The notes: a model not told the origin generated them from the letters alone. A stretch of 64,000 bases of DNA from Nonomuraea solani (GCF_900108335.1 NZ_FNVT01000003.1:415563-479562), one strand, 5' to 3'; positions 40,159-48,273 are shown, numbered from the stretch's first letter. Numbers and translations are program-made.

Positions 40159-40587
40159 ATGACGTCTGATCCGGGGTTCATCGCGTTCCAAGCGGGACGC
40201 GACTTCATCGACCACGACCAGGCCCGCGCCTGGATCGACGTCATAGCACCTGCCGTCGCGCGTGGCGTAGCGGTCAGACGCGCCCGCATCGTCTCGGAAC
40301 CCGTAAGCGACTACATCAGGTACATGCATGCGGTCGCTCCAGCGTTCCAACTGGCAGCCGGAGAACAACTGCGCTGGCTGCCCCGGTATCTCTCATCAGC
40401 GCTGGCGCTACCCGGAAACCCGTACTGGGTGTTCGACGGGCGCTTGGTCAGATTCTCCGTATTCGACGGAGCCGGAGAAGTGGCAGGGCATCAGTTCAGC
40501 GAAGATCCCGGCGTGATCGAGCTGTGCACGACCGCGTTCGAGGCGGTTTGGGATCTCGCCATCCCGCACGACGAATATCGCCTGTGA
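40159..40587 (+). CDS. DUF6879-family protein, disrupted at its 5' end
   Basis: The frame encodes the DUF6879 core: VRRARIVSEPVSDYIRYMHA, AAGEQLRWLPR, NPYWVFDGRLVRFSVF and a closing IPHDEYRL. The family's N-terminus (TFAELLSGCTTSAVHLEIHD) is present in the same frame from about 40093, but no start codon lies between there and a TGA at 40060. The nearest good start (ATG 40059, MKIFGPSE) is one base out of frame. Thus either translation begins at ATG 40159 with about 25-30 residues lost, or the gene is broken by an indel beside the IS630 scrap. DUF6879 genes commonly neighbour XRE regulators, as here. Confidence 0.75.
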   Translation: MTSDPGFIAFQAGRDFIDHDQARAWIDVIAPAVARGVAVRRARIVSEPVSDYIRYMHAVAPAFQLAAGEQLRWLPRYLSSALALPGNPYWVFDGRLVRFSVFDGAGEVAGHQFSEDPGVIELCTTAFEAVWDLAIPHDEYRL

Positions 40588-40632
40588 GATGCCCGTGCCG
40601 AGTGGCCGCACCGACTCTGCACACTGGTAGTC

Positions 40633-41499
40633 GTGCCATCGTCATCCTCTTCTAGCGCCCAGCAAGCCAGGCTGGCGCTTGCCGGTCTGCTTCGCGAAAT
40701 GCGTGAAGACGCGGGGCTGACCGGTGATGAGCTGGCCGAAGCCGCCGGATGGCATGGCAAATCCAAGGTGTCCAAGATCGAGAGTGGAACACGGCCTATC
40801 TCCGCCGATGACCTTCGGGTCTGGTGTCGCGCCTGTGGAGTGTCGCCGGAGCGCACGAACGAGTTGCTTGCCGCGCGACGCGAAGCAGCCGGAATGTGGA
40901 CCGACTCACGCCGAATCAATCGAGCCGGACTGCGAGCGGCTCAAAAGGGCGTGCGGCCCATCTTCGACCGCAGCACTTCAGTGCGTTCGTACCAGCCGCG
41001 AATGATCCCTGGGCTACTCCAGACAGCGGACTATGCGACGGCGGTTCTCAAGGCTGTTCAGCAGCGCCACAGCGTCCAGGCCGACGACGTGGCGGCGGCC
41101 GTCGAAGAACGCCTGGCGAGACAATCCATCCTCAGGCAGCCGGGAAGAACCTTCGCGTTCCTGCTGGAGGAGGCGGCTCTCAGATACCAGCTCTACGACA
41201 GGGAAATACTTGAGTCCCAGCTTGTGCACCTTGAGGAGGTAACCCGCCTGCCGTCCGTGTCACTCGGGATCATCCCGTTGCAAGCGGCGCGGGCGCATTC
41301 TCCTCATGCCGCACCGGTGGAGGGGTTCACCATGTTCGATGACGGGATGATCAGCGTGGAACTGGTTTCCGGCCATCTTCAGCTCACACAAAAGTGGGAG
41401 ATCGCGCTCTACGCGGAACGCTTTGCGGCTCTTGCGAACATCGCGGTGTACGGACCTCAGGCTCGCCGGATGATTGCAGCCGCCAGGGGTGCCAAGTAA
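40633..41499 (+). CDS. XRE-family regulator with DUF5753 domain (Scr1/BldB-associated type)
   Basis: A 288-residue protein. Residues about 12-70 are a lambda-repressor-like helix-turn-helix (LREMREDAGLTGDELAEAAG, KSKVSKIESG). About 105-280 is DUF5753, with YQPRMIPGLLQTADYA, VEERLARQSIL and VEGFTMFDD. These regulators are abundant in actinomycetes, usually with a DUF397 partner that modulates them, and many affect development. GTG 40633 has no Shine-Dalgarno, so a leaderless transcript is possible. The candidate partner is at 41820. Confidence 0.93.
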   Translation: MPSSSSSSAQQARLALAGLLREMREDAGLTGDELAEAAGWHGKSKVSKIESGTRPISADDLRVWCRACGVSPERTNELLAARREAAGMWTDSRRINRAGLRAAQKGVRPIFDRSTSVRSYQPRMIPGLLQTADYATAVLKAVQQRHSVQADDVAAAVEERLARQSILRQPGRTFAFLLEEAALRYQLYDREILESQLVHLEEVTRLPSVSLGIIPLQAARAHSPHAAPVEGFTMFDDGMISVELVSGHLQLTQKWEIALYAERFAALANIAVYGPQARRMIAAARGAK

Positions 41500-41819
41500 G
41501 AAGGGGGCAACAAGTGGCAACATCATTGCTCCTGGTCAACGCCTGCTTCTAGCTTCGATGTATGCCCGGACAGGCCGTCCCCTCCCACGTGTGTACCAGC
41601 GTGGCGCGGTTAGCCGACACCCCCACCCCCGATCTAGACATTCCGGCATGGCCTCTTTCCGGGCGCTTCGAGGCACATGCCCGCGCGGCTTCACCGATCT
41701 GGGCCTGGGCGAAGGGTCGGCCCCATGCGGACTGGGCCGGCGGCGTACCTCGAAGCAACGCAGGAAACGGACTGCTGGAGTGCCGGCCCAACACCGAACC
41801 CAGCTCAGGAGGCTCCATC
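41500..41819. other. Gap between the XRE gene and its candidate partner
   Basis: A 320-bp stretch with relaxed composition. From ATG 41562 an open frame runs without a stop into the next gene, but its 86 residues have no recognisable pattern, and the strong AGGAGG at 41807-41812 marks the next start instead. The sequence near 41510-41560 (TGGCAACATCATTGCTCC, then CTTCTAGCT about 20 bp on) is the likeliest promoter zone. No -10/-35 assignment is made. Confidence 0.4.
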
Positions 41820-42242
41820 ATGGTCAACGCCGAGACGTCAACGGTGCGCGGAGTAGGCCCTTGGGTTGCAACGCACGCACCGGAGATCAATAACGCTGTC
41901 GCCGTGCGGCGGGCCGTCAAGGGCGGGGTGGTCCAGGTCTGCGAACTGGCGAACCCTGAGCACATCGCCACCATAACGGCTACGGCGTGGGCGAACTTCT
42001 GCGCAAAAGTACGCGACTACGAATACCAGCCGGAAGCGTACGGCGACATCGCAATCTTCAGGGTCGCGGAAACGGGCACCAGTCCAAAGCCGATCATCAC
42101 CACCATGACGAACTACCAGGTGTTCACGCATGCTATCCGGGAAGGACGTTTTGACAGGCTTCCGCCCGTCGACATCGGCCTATCGGTCGGCAAATGGATG
42201 ACCGCCACAAATGTCGTCCGTCCTATCGGAGAGCCTCAATGA
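41820..42242 (+). CDS. Small accessory protein, possibly two diverged DUF397-like units
   Basis: A 140-residue protein started by ATG 41820 with AGGAGG 7 bp upstream. Two halves look alike in outline: VVQVCELANPEHIATITATA ending in WANFCAKVRDYEY, and DIAIFRVAETGTSPKPIITT ending in YQVFTHAIREGRFD. Each resembles the V-x-V-x-x...W/F-x-x-F-x-x-x-V/I-R-x-x-E/R-F/Y-D end of DUF397, the usual partner of XRE/DUF5753 proteins. The relation is inferred from pattern only. It is coupled to the next gene by an ATGA overlap. Confidence 0.6.
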   Translation: MVNAETSTVRGVGPWVATHAPEINNAVAVRRAVKGGVVQVCELANPEHIATITATAWANFCAKVRDYEYQPEAYGDIAIFRVAETGTSPKPIITTMTNYQVFTHAIREGRFDRLPPVDIGLSVGKWMTATNVVRPIGEPQ

Positions 42243-42535
42243 GCGAAGAAGAGCCCACTAGAAGACCCACAGTGATCGTACCTCACATCGCGTGGGTTCG
42301 TCGTTCCGACAACATGGAATACGGGATGATGGGCAGCATCAAAGCGTTCTCGATCCACTTCTTTCTGAACCGCTACAACCTGAATCCGCGCTTGCCCGGA
42401 TGTACCGGCATCGCCATGCAGGGCGGGGAATTCATGACGGCGGACGACGCGCGCGAAGCTGCCGAAGAAATCCGCAACGAATGGCGGAAGTCACTTGCGG
42501 CACCCTACGAAGGGCAACTCAAGGAAGCCTCATAG
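42239..42535 (+). CDS. Small hypothetical protein
   Basis: A 98-residue protein (MSEEEPTRRPTVIVPHIAWV, later FSIHFFLNRYNLNPRLPGC and ADDAREAAEEIRNEWRKSL). It is translated by ATGA coupling to the preceding gene, and its codon use is less GC-biased than the window average. No family is recognised. After its TAG (42533-42535) the same frame stays open to 42953, through the next remnant, so a nonsense mutation or readthrough is conceivable. Confidence 0.6.
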   Translation: MSEEEPTRRPTVIVPHIAWVRRSDNMEYGMMGSIKAFSIHFFLNRYNLNPRLPGCTGIAMQGGEFMTADDAREAAEEIRNEWRKSLAAPYEGQLKEAS

Positions 42536-42637
42536 ACGACCCGACCAGAGCAGGCAGACGAACCCCTCGCACTTGACACTGAGGATGCGCCGTTCGCGGT
42601 TCCTCCATTCGCCCCCGGGGTAGACCCGACGGGCTAC

Positions 42638-42790
42638 ATGATGTGGAAGCGTCTACCGGCTCATCTTGTTGGCCGACCGAAGGGGTGGGCGCAGGCGCAG
42701 CCTGCGCCCAAGGGAAGAACGGCTGAGCTCCCTGGCGCGAAGCGCCCCCTTGCGATGACCTTGCGTGCCGAAGGCGAGCCCAGGGGAACA
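42638..42790. repeat. Dispersed hairpin-rich repeat, copy A
   Basis: The core 42711-42775 (65 bp) matches 43925-43989 with a single mismatch. It is preceded by a perfect 10-bp stem GGGCGCAGGC-GCA-GCCTGCGCCC (42687-42709) and contains GGCGC-GAA-GCGCC (42734-42746), which includes the very stable GCGAAGC mini-hairpin. Weaker similarity to copy B reaches back to 42638 (GAAGCG-CTACC...AAGGGGTGGGC). It resembles a REP-type or non-autonomous mobile repeat. Confidence 0.8.
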
Positions 42791-43037
42791 GCCCGAGCGA
42801 TCAGCGAGGACCGTCCGGGGTGGGAAGAGTTCGTCCTTGGCGGCCAGGTCTACTCCGCGACGGTGATGCCTACGCCATCTCAATCGATGTGGCGGCAGGC
42901 GTGGCGGGACGGGCTGGCGCGCGGCGCCCGCTACCTGGCCGACGCCCCCTCCTGAGGGCTGGTCCCCCGATCAGGTGCAGCGGCTCCTCGACGAGGCGTG
43001 CACGACGGTCGGCCAGTCGCGCATCATCGGCAGGTGA
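42638..43037 (+). pseudogene. Degenerate reading frame interrupted by a hairpin-rich repeat
   Basis: ATG 42638 opens 105 codons. The first 14 (MMWKRLPAHLVGRP) and the last 40 (WEEFVLGGQVYSATVMPTPS, MWRQAWRDGLARGARYLAD) look protein-like, but the middle third is translated dispersed repeat (42677-42790). Just before its TGA a +1 shift continues the pattern (PEGWSPDQVQRLLDEACTTV, ending at the TGA 43035-43037). I read it as a decayed gene with a repeat inside it. From 43038 to 43240 I see no feature. Confidence 0.45.
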
Positions 43038-43240
43038 TCTATCGCGCACGGTCGAGGACCGGCGGCAAGACCCGACAGGGTCGGCACCACGCATCCGGCG
43101 TTGATCAGCACCGCAAGGATGACTAGCCTGGTCGCCGAACCGCCGAAAGGCGGGGCCGGGGTGATCGCGTCACGCGGGAAGGGCCCCGGCCACGACGGAT
43201 TGCTCGACCACATCGCCATGGAGTTTGGGACCGACTAACG

Positions 43241-43558
43241 ATGAGCGCGGAAGAGGATTTCAAGCAGGTCGGTGCCGAGCTGGCCGACCTGGGTGTACAC
43301 ATCTCCAGGATGATGGGGAGTCCCGCGCTGAAAGATCAGGCAGGGAAGATGTTCGCGAGCCTGCAGCGCGACGGCGCGATGGTGTTCCGGCTGGTCAGGG
43401 ATACCCCCGAACACACGGCCGCGCTCAAGCTGCCTGGGGCGTCTCTGTTCGACCCCTCGGGGAAGGGCCGGGCGATAAAGGACTGGGTGGTCGTGCCCCA
43501 CTCCTCGGTCGAGACATGGACGGATCTGGCCGAGGTAGCCCTCAGTCGTCCACGCTGA
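43241..43558 (+). CDS. Small hypothetical protein
   Basis: A 105-residue protein (MSAEEDFKQVGAELADLGVH, ending VVVPHSSVETWTDLAEVALS). It is predicted to be an N-terminal helix pair followed by a small alpha/beta part. ATG 43241 starts soon after a TAA and is the only good start. I do not recognise a family. It stands between the two copies of the dispersed repeat, with nothing coupled to it. Confidence 0.55.
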   Translation: MSAEEDFKQVGAELADLGVHISRMMGSPALKDQAGKMFASLQRDGAMVFRLVRDTPEHTAALKLPGASLFDPSGKGRAIKDWVVVPHSSVETWTDLAEVALSRPR

Positions 43559-43747
43559 TCAGTAGGCCACGTCGACGGTGTGGCGGTGGGTGCCTGCGTC
43601 GAGCGGGACACGGAACACTGCGTCGGTGAGGTCAGCGCGGGCCATGGTGGAGCCCACCGCATCGTCGACCCGCGTACGGTAGTCGCCGCGCGCTGAAATG
43701 CGCACCTTTCGACTCCCTCCATCCGCCCTTGGGTTCCGGCGGCTCAT

Positions 43748-43989
43748 ATGATCTCGAAGCGGCTACCAGCCCACCTTGCTTGACCGCCTGAAGGGGTGGG
43801 CGCAGGCGCAGCCTGCGCCCCGCGGAAGGACGGCTGAGCGGAGCGAAGTCCTTCAGGGGTCGGGGCCCCGGCCCGACTGGAATGAACGGCTGAGCTTCCT
43901 GGGCACAGGCGGAGCCTGCGCCCCAGGGAAGAACGGCTGAGGTCCCTGGCGCGAAGCGCCCCCTTGCGATGACCTTGCGTGCCGAAGGC
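43748..43989. repeat. Dispersed hairpin-rich repeat, copy B (compound)
   Basis: The 493-bp gap 43559-44051 holds no convincing gene but carries two repeat modules. The first has the stem GGGCGCAGGC-GCA-GCCTGCGCCC (43798-43820) plus GAAGGAC...GTCCTTC. The second has GGGCACAGGC-GGA-GCCTGCGCCC (43901-43923) followed by the 65-bp core at 43925-43989. Short minus-strand frames across it are translated repeat. A 62-codon minus-strand frame at 43559-43747 may be a gene scrap. The array lies between convergent genes. Confidence 0.8.
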
Positions 43990-44051
43990 ACACCCCAAGG
44001 AAACAGGACCATTCGGGGCGCACCGGGTAACCAGCCCACGGGTGGGCGCGC

Positions 44052-45062
44052 CTAGCGAGGGGTGGCGGTGCTTTCTCTCACTATGAGGTCTGTGGCCAGC
44101 TCGACACGCTTCGTCTCCGGGACCTCGCCGTGGCCCATTGCCAGCACCGTACGCGTGGCCAAAGCCGCCATCTCCTGCAGTGGCTGGCGGACCGTGGTCA
44201 GCGGGGGCCAGGCCGACTTCGCCAAAGGCAGGTCGTCGAAGCCCACCACCGACAAATCCTCAGGCACGCGCAACCCCCGCTGCCGAGCCGCCTCGAAGAC
44301 GCCGAAGGCCATCAGGTCGCTGCCCGCGAAGATGGCGGTGGGCGGGTCGGGCAGGGACAGGAGGGCGTGGCCCTGATCGTGGCCCGAGTCCACCAGGAAC
44401 GTGCCGCGCCTGATCAGTTCCGGCACCACCGGTACGCCGGCCGTCTCCAGCGCCGCCCGATATCCGTCGATTCTGGCCTGGCTGCACAGCATGTCCGCGG
44501 GCCCGCTGATCATGCCGATCCGCCGATGGCCGAGCTCCAGGAGATGCCGGGTCGCGGCCAGGCCGCCGTTCCAGTTGGTCGCCCCCACCGAGACCACCCC
44601 GGGAGCGGGCTCCCCCTCCGGGTCCACCACCGCGAACGGCAGTGAGCGTGCGCTGAGCTGGGCCTGGATGCCGATGGACAGTTGCGAGGCCACTATCACC
44701 ACGCCGTCCGTCCGCCGGGCGGCCAGGCGCTCCAGCCAGTCGCGGCCGGGGCCCGCGTGCGTGTGCAGGACCGAGATGACGACGCTGGCCCCGGCCTCGT
44801 GGGCGGCGCTCTCCGCGCCGCGGACGATCTCCATGGCCCAGGGTGACTCGATCTCCGCGAAGACCAGGTCCACCAGGCCGGCCGGGGTGTCGTCCTGGCT
44901 GATGCGCCGTTGGTAGCCGTGCTCCTGCAGGAGGCGTTCCACCCGATGGCGGGTCGCCGGAGCGACCTCCGGGCGCCCGTTGATGACCTTCGAGACCGTC
45001 GGTATGGAGACCCCGGCCTCCTCCGCGATCAATGCGATCGTCACCCGCCGCTTCGCTGACAC
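44052..45062 (-). CDS. LacI-family transcriptional repressor of the adjacent sugar-uptake operon
   Basis: A 336-residue LacI/GalR repressor. The DNA-binding headpiece covers residues about 5-52 (VTIALIAEEAGVSIPTVSKV, INGRPEVAPATRHRVE). The periplasmic-binding-protein-like core covers 63-336 (VDLVFAEIESPWAMEIVRG, TAIFAGSDLMAFGVFEAA, LSVVGFDDLPLAKSAWPPLT). GTG 45062 (VSAKRRVTI) is chosen because operators lie immediately upstream. It is divergent from the ABC operon, and the 143-bp intergenic region has at least four LacI-like palindromes, so it should repress both directions until an inducing oligosaccharide arrives. Confidence 0.95.
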   Translation of the reverse strand: MSAKRRVTIALIAEEAGVSIPTVSKVINGRPEVAPATRHRVERLLQEHGYQRRISQDDTPAGLVDLVFAEIESPWAMEIVRGAESAAHEAGASVVISVLHTHAGPGRDWLERLAARRTDGVVIVASQLSIGIQAQLSARSLPFAVVDPEGEPAPGVVSVGATNWNGGLAATRHLLELGHRRIGMISGPADMLCSQARIDGYRAALETAGVPVVPELIRRGTFLVDSGHDQGHALLSLPDPPTAIFAGSDLMAFGVFEAARQRGLRVPEDLSVVGFDDLPLAKSAWPPLTTVRQPLQEMAALATRTVLAMGHGEVPETKRVELATDLIVRESTATPR

Positions 45063-45078
45063 AAATCGGGAGTGTATC

Positions 45079-45106
45079 CGAAAGTTTCGGTTTGGGATCG
45101 CTCCCA
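45079..45106. promoter_or_regulatory. LacI-type operators near the repressor start
   Basis: CGAAAGTTTCG (45079-45089) is a perfect 11-bp palindrome 17 bp from the lacI GTG. Next to it, TGGGATCGCTCCCA (45093-45106) differs by one base pair from the palindrome TGGGAGCGCTCCCA, the site known for the Streptomyces cellobiose/cellotriose repressor CebR. The first would serve autoregulation; the second hints at a beta-glucoside signal. Confidence 0.8.
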
Positions 45107-45115
45107 CCCGAGGTG

Positions 45116-45145
45116 TTGACGCTTTACCTGGCATTTACCTACGAT
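45116..45145 (+). promoter_or_regulatory. Probable promoter of the sugar ABC operon
   Basis: TTGACG (45116-45121) and TACGAT (45140-45145) with an 18-bp spacer fit a vegetative -35/-10 pair. The predicted start of transcription (about 45152) falls just at the operator pair 45154-45184, as expected for LacI blockade, and about 54 bp before the first ATG. Confidence 0.7.
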
Positions 45146-45153
45146 CCAGGCGA

Positions 45154-45184
45154 CGAAAGTATCGGGGGGTTCACGAAAGTTTCG
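45154..45184. promoter_or_regulatory. Tandem LacI operators downstream of the ABC promoter
   Basis: CGAAAGTATCG (45154-45164, one mismatch) and CGAAAGTTTCG (45174-45184, perfect) are 20 bp apart centre to centre, about two helical turns. They match the palindrome near the repressor start. Cooperative binding of two dimers, perhaps with looping to 45079, would shut the promoter. Confidence 0.85.
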
Positions 45185-45205
45185 CCGACTTGAGGAAGGG
45201 ACCCC

Positions 45206-46489
45206 ATGAAACGCAGTCTGGTGTTAATCGCGGCCGCCGTGCTCGTGGCCGGTTGTGGCGGCGGTGGTGGGGGAACCGAGGCTCCTCAGCAGAGCGGCGG
45301 CTCTCCCGCCAAGGTCACGCTCGAATGGTGGCACCTGTCGACCGCCGAGCCGCTCAAGTCGCTCTGGGCGCAGCGCGCCAAGGAGTTCGAGGCCAAGAAC
45401 CCGAACGTCACGATCAAGGCCACCGTCCTCGAGAACGACGCCTACAAGGCCAAGCTCACCACGATCACGCAGTCCGGCAACGCGCCCGACCTGTTCGCCA
45501 CGTGGGGCGGCGGCGTGCTCAGGCAGCAGATCGACGCGGGCCTGGTCAAGGACATCTCCGCCGACGTCGGCGACGTCCTGCCCACGTTCACGCCGGCGGC
45601 GCTGAGCGCGTACCAGTTCGAAGGAAAGACGTACGGGCTCCCCACGGACATCGGCCTGGTGGGTTTCTGGTACAACAAGAAACTTTTCACCAAGGCCGGC
45701 ATCACCGAGCCCCCGGCGACGTGGGCGGCGTTCCTGGAGGACGTCAAGAAGCTGAAGGCGGCGGGTGTCACCCCGATCGCCCTGGCCGGCAAGGAGAAGT
45801 GGCCGGGCCACTACTACTGGGCCTATCTCGCCATGCGCATCGCCGGCCTCGACGCGCTCAAGCAGGCGGCCACCGACCACGATTTCACCAAGCCCGACTT
45901 CGTGGCGGCCGGCGAGCAGGTGAAGGCGCTGGCCGACCTCCAGCCGTTCCAGAAGGGCTTCCTCGGCGCGGCCTACTCGACCCCGGACGGCCAGTCGGCC
46001 ACGGTCAGCAACGGCAAGGCGGCCATGGAGCTGATGGGCCAGTGGGCGCCGAGCGTGCAGAAGGACTCGGGCAAGGGCCTCGGCGACGACCTCGGCTTCT
46101 TCCCCTTCCCGGCCGTCGAGGGCGGCAAGGGCCAGGCCGGTGACGCGTTCGGCGGCGGTGGCGGGCTGGCCGTGGGCGCGGACGCGCCGAAGGAGGCCAT
46201 CGACTTCGTGAAGTTCATGACCGAGATGGGCAACCACTCCAAGGCCGTCGAGTCCGGTGGCGTGCTGCCGGTGCTCAAGGGCGAGGAGAGCGCGGTCAAG
46301 GACGCCAACCTCAAGCAGGTGGCGACCCTGCTGGCGGGGGCGAGCGGCTACCAGCTCTACCTCGACCAGGCCTACCCGCCGGCCGTCGGCCAGCAGGTCA
46401 ACGACAGTGTGGCCGAGCTGATCGCCGGTACGAAGACGCCGCAAGAGGTCGGCGCCGACATCAGCGAAGTGGCCAAGAGCGAAGGATGA
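45206..46489 (+). CDS. ABC transporter extracellular sugar-binding lipoprotein
   Basis: A 427-residue solute-binding protein of the family 1 (MalE-like) class. The lipobox VLVAGC anchors it at Cys17. The mature N-terminus shows VTLEWWHLSTAEP and KEFEAKNPNVTIKATVLEND, and a central YGLPTDIGLVGFWYNKKLF motif is typical of oligosaccharide binders. It captures an oligosaccharide, probably a beta-linked gluco-oligosaccharide judging from the GH5 gene and the CebR-like site. GAGGAAGGG precedes ATG 45206. Leu7 in the signal peptide is a TTA codon (45224-45226). No ATPase gene is in the operon, so a shared MsiK-type ATPase is implied. Confidence 0.95.
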   Translation: MKRSLVLIAAAVLVAGCGGGGGGTEAPQQSGGSPAKVTLEWWHLSTAEPLKSLWAQRAKEFEAKNPNVTIKATVLENDAYKAKLTTITQSGNAPDLFATWGGGVLRQQIDAGLVKDISADVGDVLPTFTPAALSAYQFEGKTYGLPTDIGLVGFWYNKKLFTKAGITEPPATWAAFLEDVKKLKAAGVTPIALAGKEKWPGHYYWAYLAMRIAGLDALKQAATDHDFTKPDFVAAGEQVKALADLQPFQKGFLGAAYSTPDGQSATVSNGKAAMELMGQWAPSVQKDSGKGLGDDLGFFPFPAVEGGKGQAGDAFGGGGGLAVGADAPKEAIDFVKFMTEMGNHSKAVESGGVLPVLKGEESAVKDANLKQVATLLAGASGYQLYLDQAYPPAVGQQVNDSVAELIAGTKTPQEVGADISEVAKSEG

Positions 46490-47442
46490 CGACGCTCACG
46501 AGAGGGCCGGAGGCGCTCAGGCTTCCGGCCCCCGCCCCTGCCGCCCGGCGTCGCGGACGCTGGCTGACCATCGTGCTGTTCCTGCTGCCGGCCCTGGTGT
46601 TGTTCCTGCTGCTGGTCGTGGCGCCGATGCTGGTGGCGCTCTACTCCAGCGTGTTCAGGTGGAACGGCTTCGGCGGCCTGCCGAGCAACTTCATCGGGCT
46701 GGACAACTTCACCCGGCTGTTCGGCAGCGAGATCTTCGCCCAGGACATGGCGCACCTGCTGGCGCTCGTCGCACTTTCGATCTTCGTGCAGCTGCCGTTC
46801 TCGCTGGCCATCGCCATGCTGCTGAACCAGCGCATGCGCGGCCGGGCGCTCTATCGGGTGCTGTTCTTCGCCCCGTACGTGCTGTCCGAGGTCATCACCG
46901 GCGTGCTGTTCTCGCTGATCCTCTCGCCCGAGTCGGGCATGGCGAACCAACTGCTGTCGGTGGTCGGGTTCGAGTCGGAGTGGCTGGCCGACCCCGCCAC
47001 CGTGATGCCGTCGCTGTTCCTGGTCATGACCTGGAAGTATTTCGGCTTCCACATGATGATCTATCTCGCCGGGCGCCAGAACATCCCGAACGAGCTGATC
47101 GAGGCCGCCCAGATCGATGGGGCCACGGGCTGGAAGACGTTCCGGTACGTCACGCTGCCGCTGCTCGGCCCGACGATCCGGATCAGCATCTTCCTGTCCG
47201 TCATCTACACGATCCAGCTCTTCGACCTCGTCTGGATCCTCACCGGCGGCGGCCCCTCGCACTCCTCCGAGACGATGGCGGTCACCATGATGGACTGGGG
47301 CTTCAAACGTACCCAGGTCGGCTACGCCAGCGCGATCAGCGTCGTGATGTTCGCGCTCAGCCTCGTCTTCGCCCTCGTCTACCAGCGGTTCGTGATGCGC
47401 CGCGACCTTGAGGGCGCGACCACCTCGATCGGAGGCCGGTGA
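46486..47442 (+). CDS. Sugar ABC transporter permease (MalF type)
   Basis: A 318-residue permease with six predicted transmembrane helices after a basic N-terminal tail (to about residue 25). The ATPase-contacting EAA loop reads IEAAQIDGATGWKTFRYVTL (about 205-224). Start by ATGA overlap with the binding-protein gene. With the next permease it forms the heterodimeric channel for the oligosaccharide. Confidence 0.95.
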   Translation: MTTLTRGPEALRLPAPAPAARRRGRWLTIVLFLLPALVLFLLLVVAPMLVALYSSVFRWNGFGGLPSNFIGLDNFTRLFGSEIFAQDMAHLLALVALSIFVQLPFSLAIAMLLNQRMRGRALYRVLFFAPYVLSEVITGVLFSLILSPESGMANQLLSVVGFESEWLADPATVMPSLFLVMTWKYFGFHMMIYLAGRQNIPNELIEAAQIDGATGWKTFRYVTLPLLGPTIRISIFLSVIYTIQLFDLVWILTGGGPSHSSETMAVTMMDWGFKRTQVGYASAISVVMFALSLVFALVYQRFVMRRDLEGATTSIGGR

Positions 47443-48266
47443 TGAACCGTACGAAGAACACCGTGCCGCTGCACGTGATCGCGTGGGTGGTCGGCGCGTT
47501 CATGGTCATTCCGGTCGTGTACGCCCTGCTCGGCGGCTTCAAGAGCAACAGTGAGCTGTCGGAGAACCCGTTCGGCCTGCCCAAGACCTGGATGACGGCC
47601 AACTACACCGACGTGCTGGGCTCCGGCTCGTTCTGGCTGCAGGTCTGGAACAGCACGTTCATCGCGGTCGTCACGACCGTCCTCACCGTGGCGCTGTCGG
47701 CACTGGCGGGGTTCGTGTTCGCCAGGTTCGCCTTCCGCGGCCGGGAGCTGTTCTTCACATTGTTCACCGCCGGGCTGATGTTCCCGTTCGCGGTGGCCAT
47801 TCTGCCCATCTTCGTCCTGCTGCGTACGCTCGGCCTGCTGGACAATCCGCTCGGCGTCATCCTCACCCAGGCCGCCTTCGGCCTGCCGTTGACGATCATC
47901 ATCCTGCGCGGCTTCTTCCGCAGCATCCCGGGCGAGATCGAGGAGGCGGCCACGATCGACGGGTGCACGCCGTTCGGGTTCTTCTGGCGGATCCTGCTGC
48001 CGATGGCCCGGCCCGCCATCGCCACCGTCTCGGTCCTCGCCATCGTGGGGAGCTGGAACAACTTCATGCTCCCGCTGGTGGTCTTCAGCGAGGAGGCGAG
48101 CTGGACGCTGCCGCTGGGCATCCAGCAGTTCCAGGGCCAGTACGCCTCCGACACCGCCCGCATCCTGGCCTATCTCATCCTGGCCATGGTGCCCGCGCTC
48201 GGTTTCTACGCCATAGCAGAACGTCACCTGGTCGGTGGGCTCACCGCGGGTGCGACGAAGGGGTGA
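47442..48266 (+). CDS. Sugar ABC transporter permease (MalG type)
   Basis: A 274-residue permease with six helices and the EAA loop IEEAATIDGCTPFGFFWRIL (about 166-185). The C-terminus (YAIAERHLVGGLTAGATKG) is the MalG-type tail. GGAGG (47431-47435) gives best spacing to ATG 47442, in a TGATG overlap with the previous stop; GTG 47439 is the alternative. Partner of the upstream permease. Confidence 0.95.
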   Translation: MNRTKNTVPLHVIAWVVGAFMVIPVVYALLGGFKSNSELSENPFGLPKTWMTANYTDVLGSGSFWLQVWNSTFIAVVTTVLTVALSALAGFVFARFAFRGRELFFTLFTAGLMFPFAVAILPIFVLLRTLGLLDNPLGVILTQAAFGLPLTIIILRGFFRSIPGEIEEAATIDGCTPFGFFWRILLPMARPAIATVSVLAIVGSWNNFMLPLVVFSEEASWTLPLGIQQFQGQYASDTARILAYLILAMVPALGFYAIAERHLVGGLTAGATKG

Positions 48267-48273
48267 TCGCCGC

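Noticed and set aside
43632..44039. Minus-strand frames across the second dispersed repeat
   Set aside because: Most of each frame is repeat sequence also present at 42638; not protein-like.
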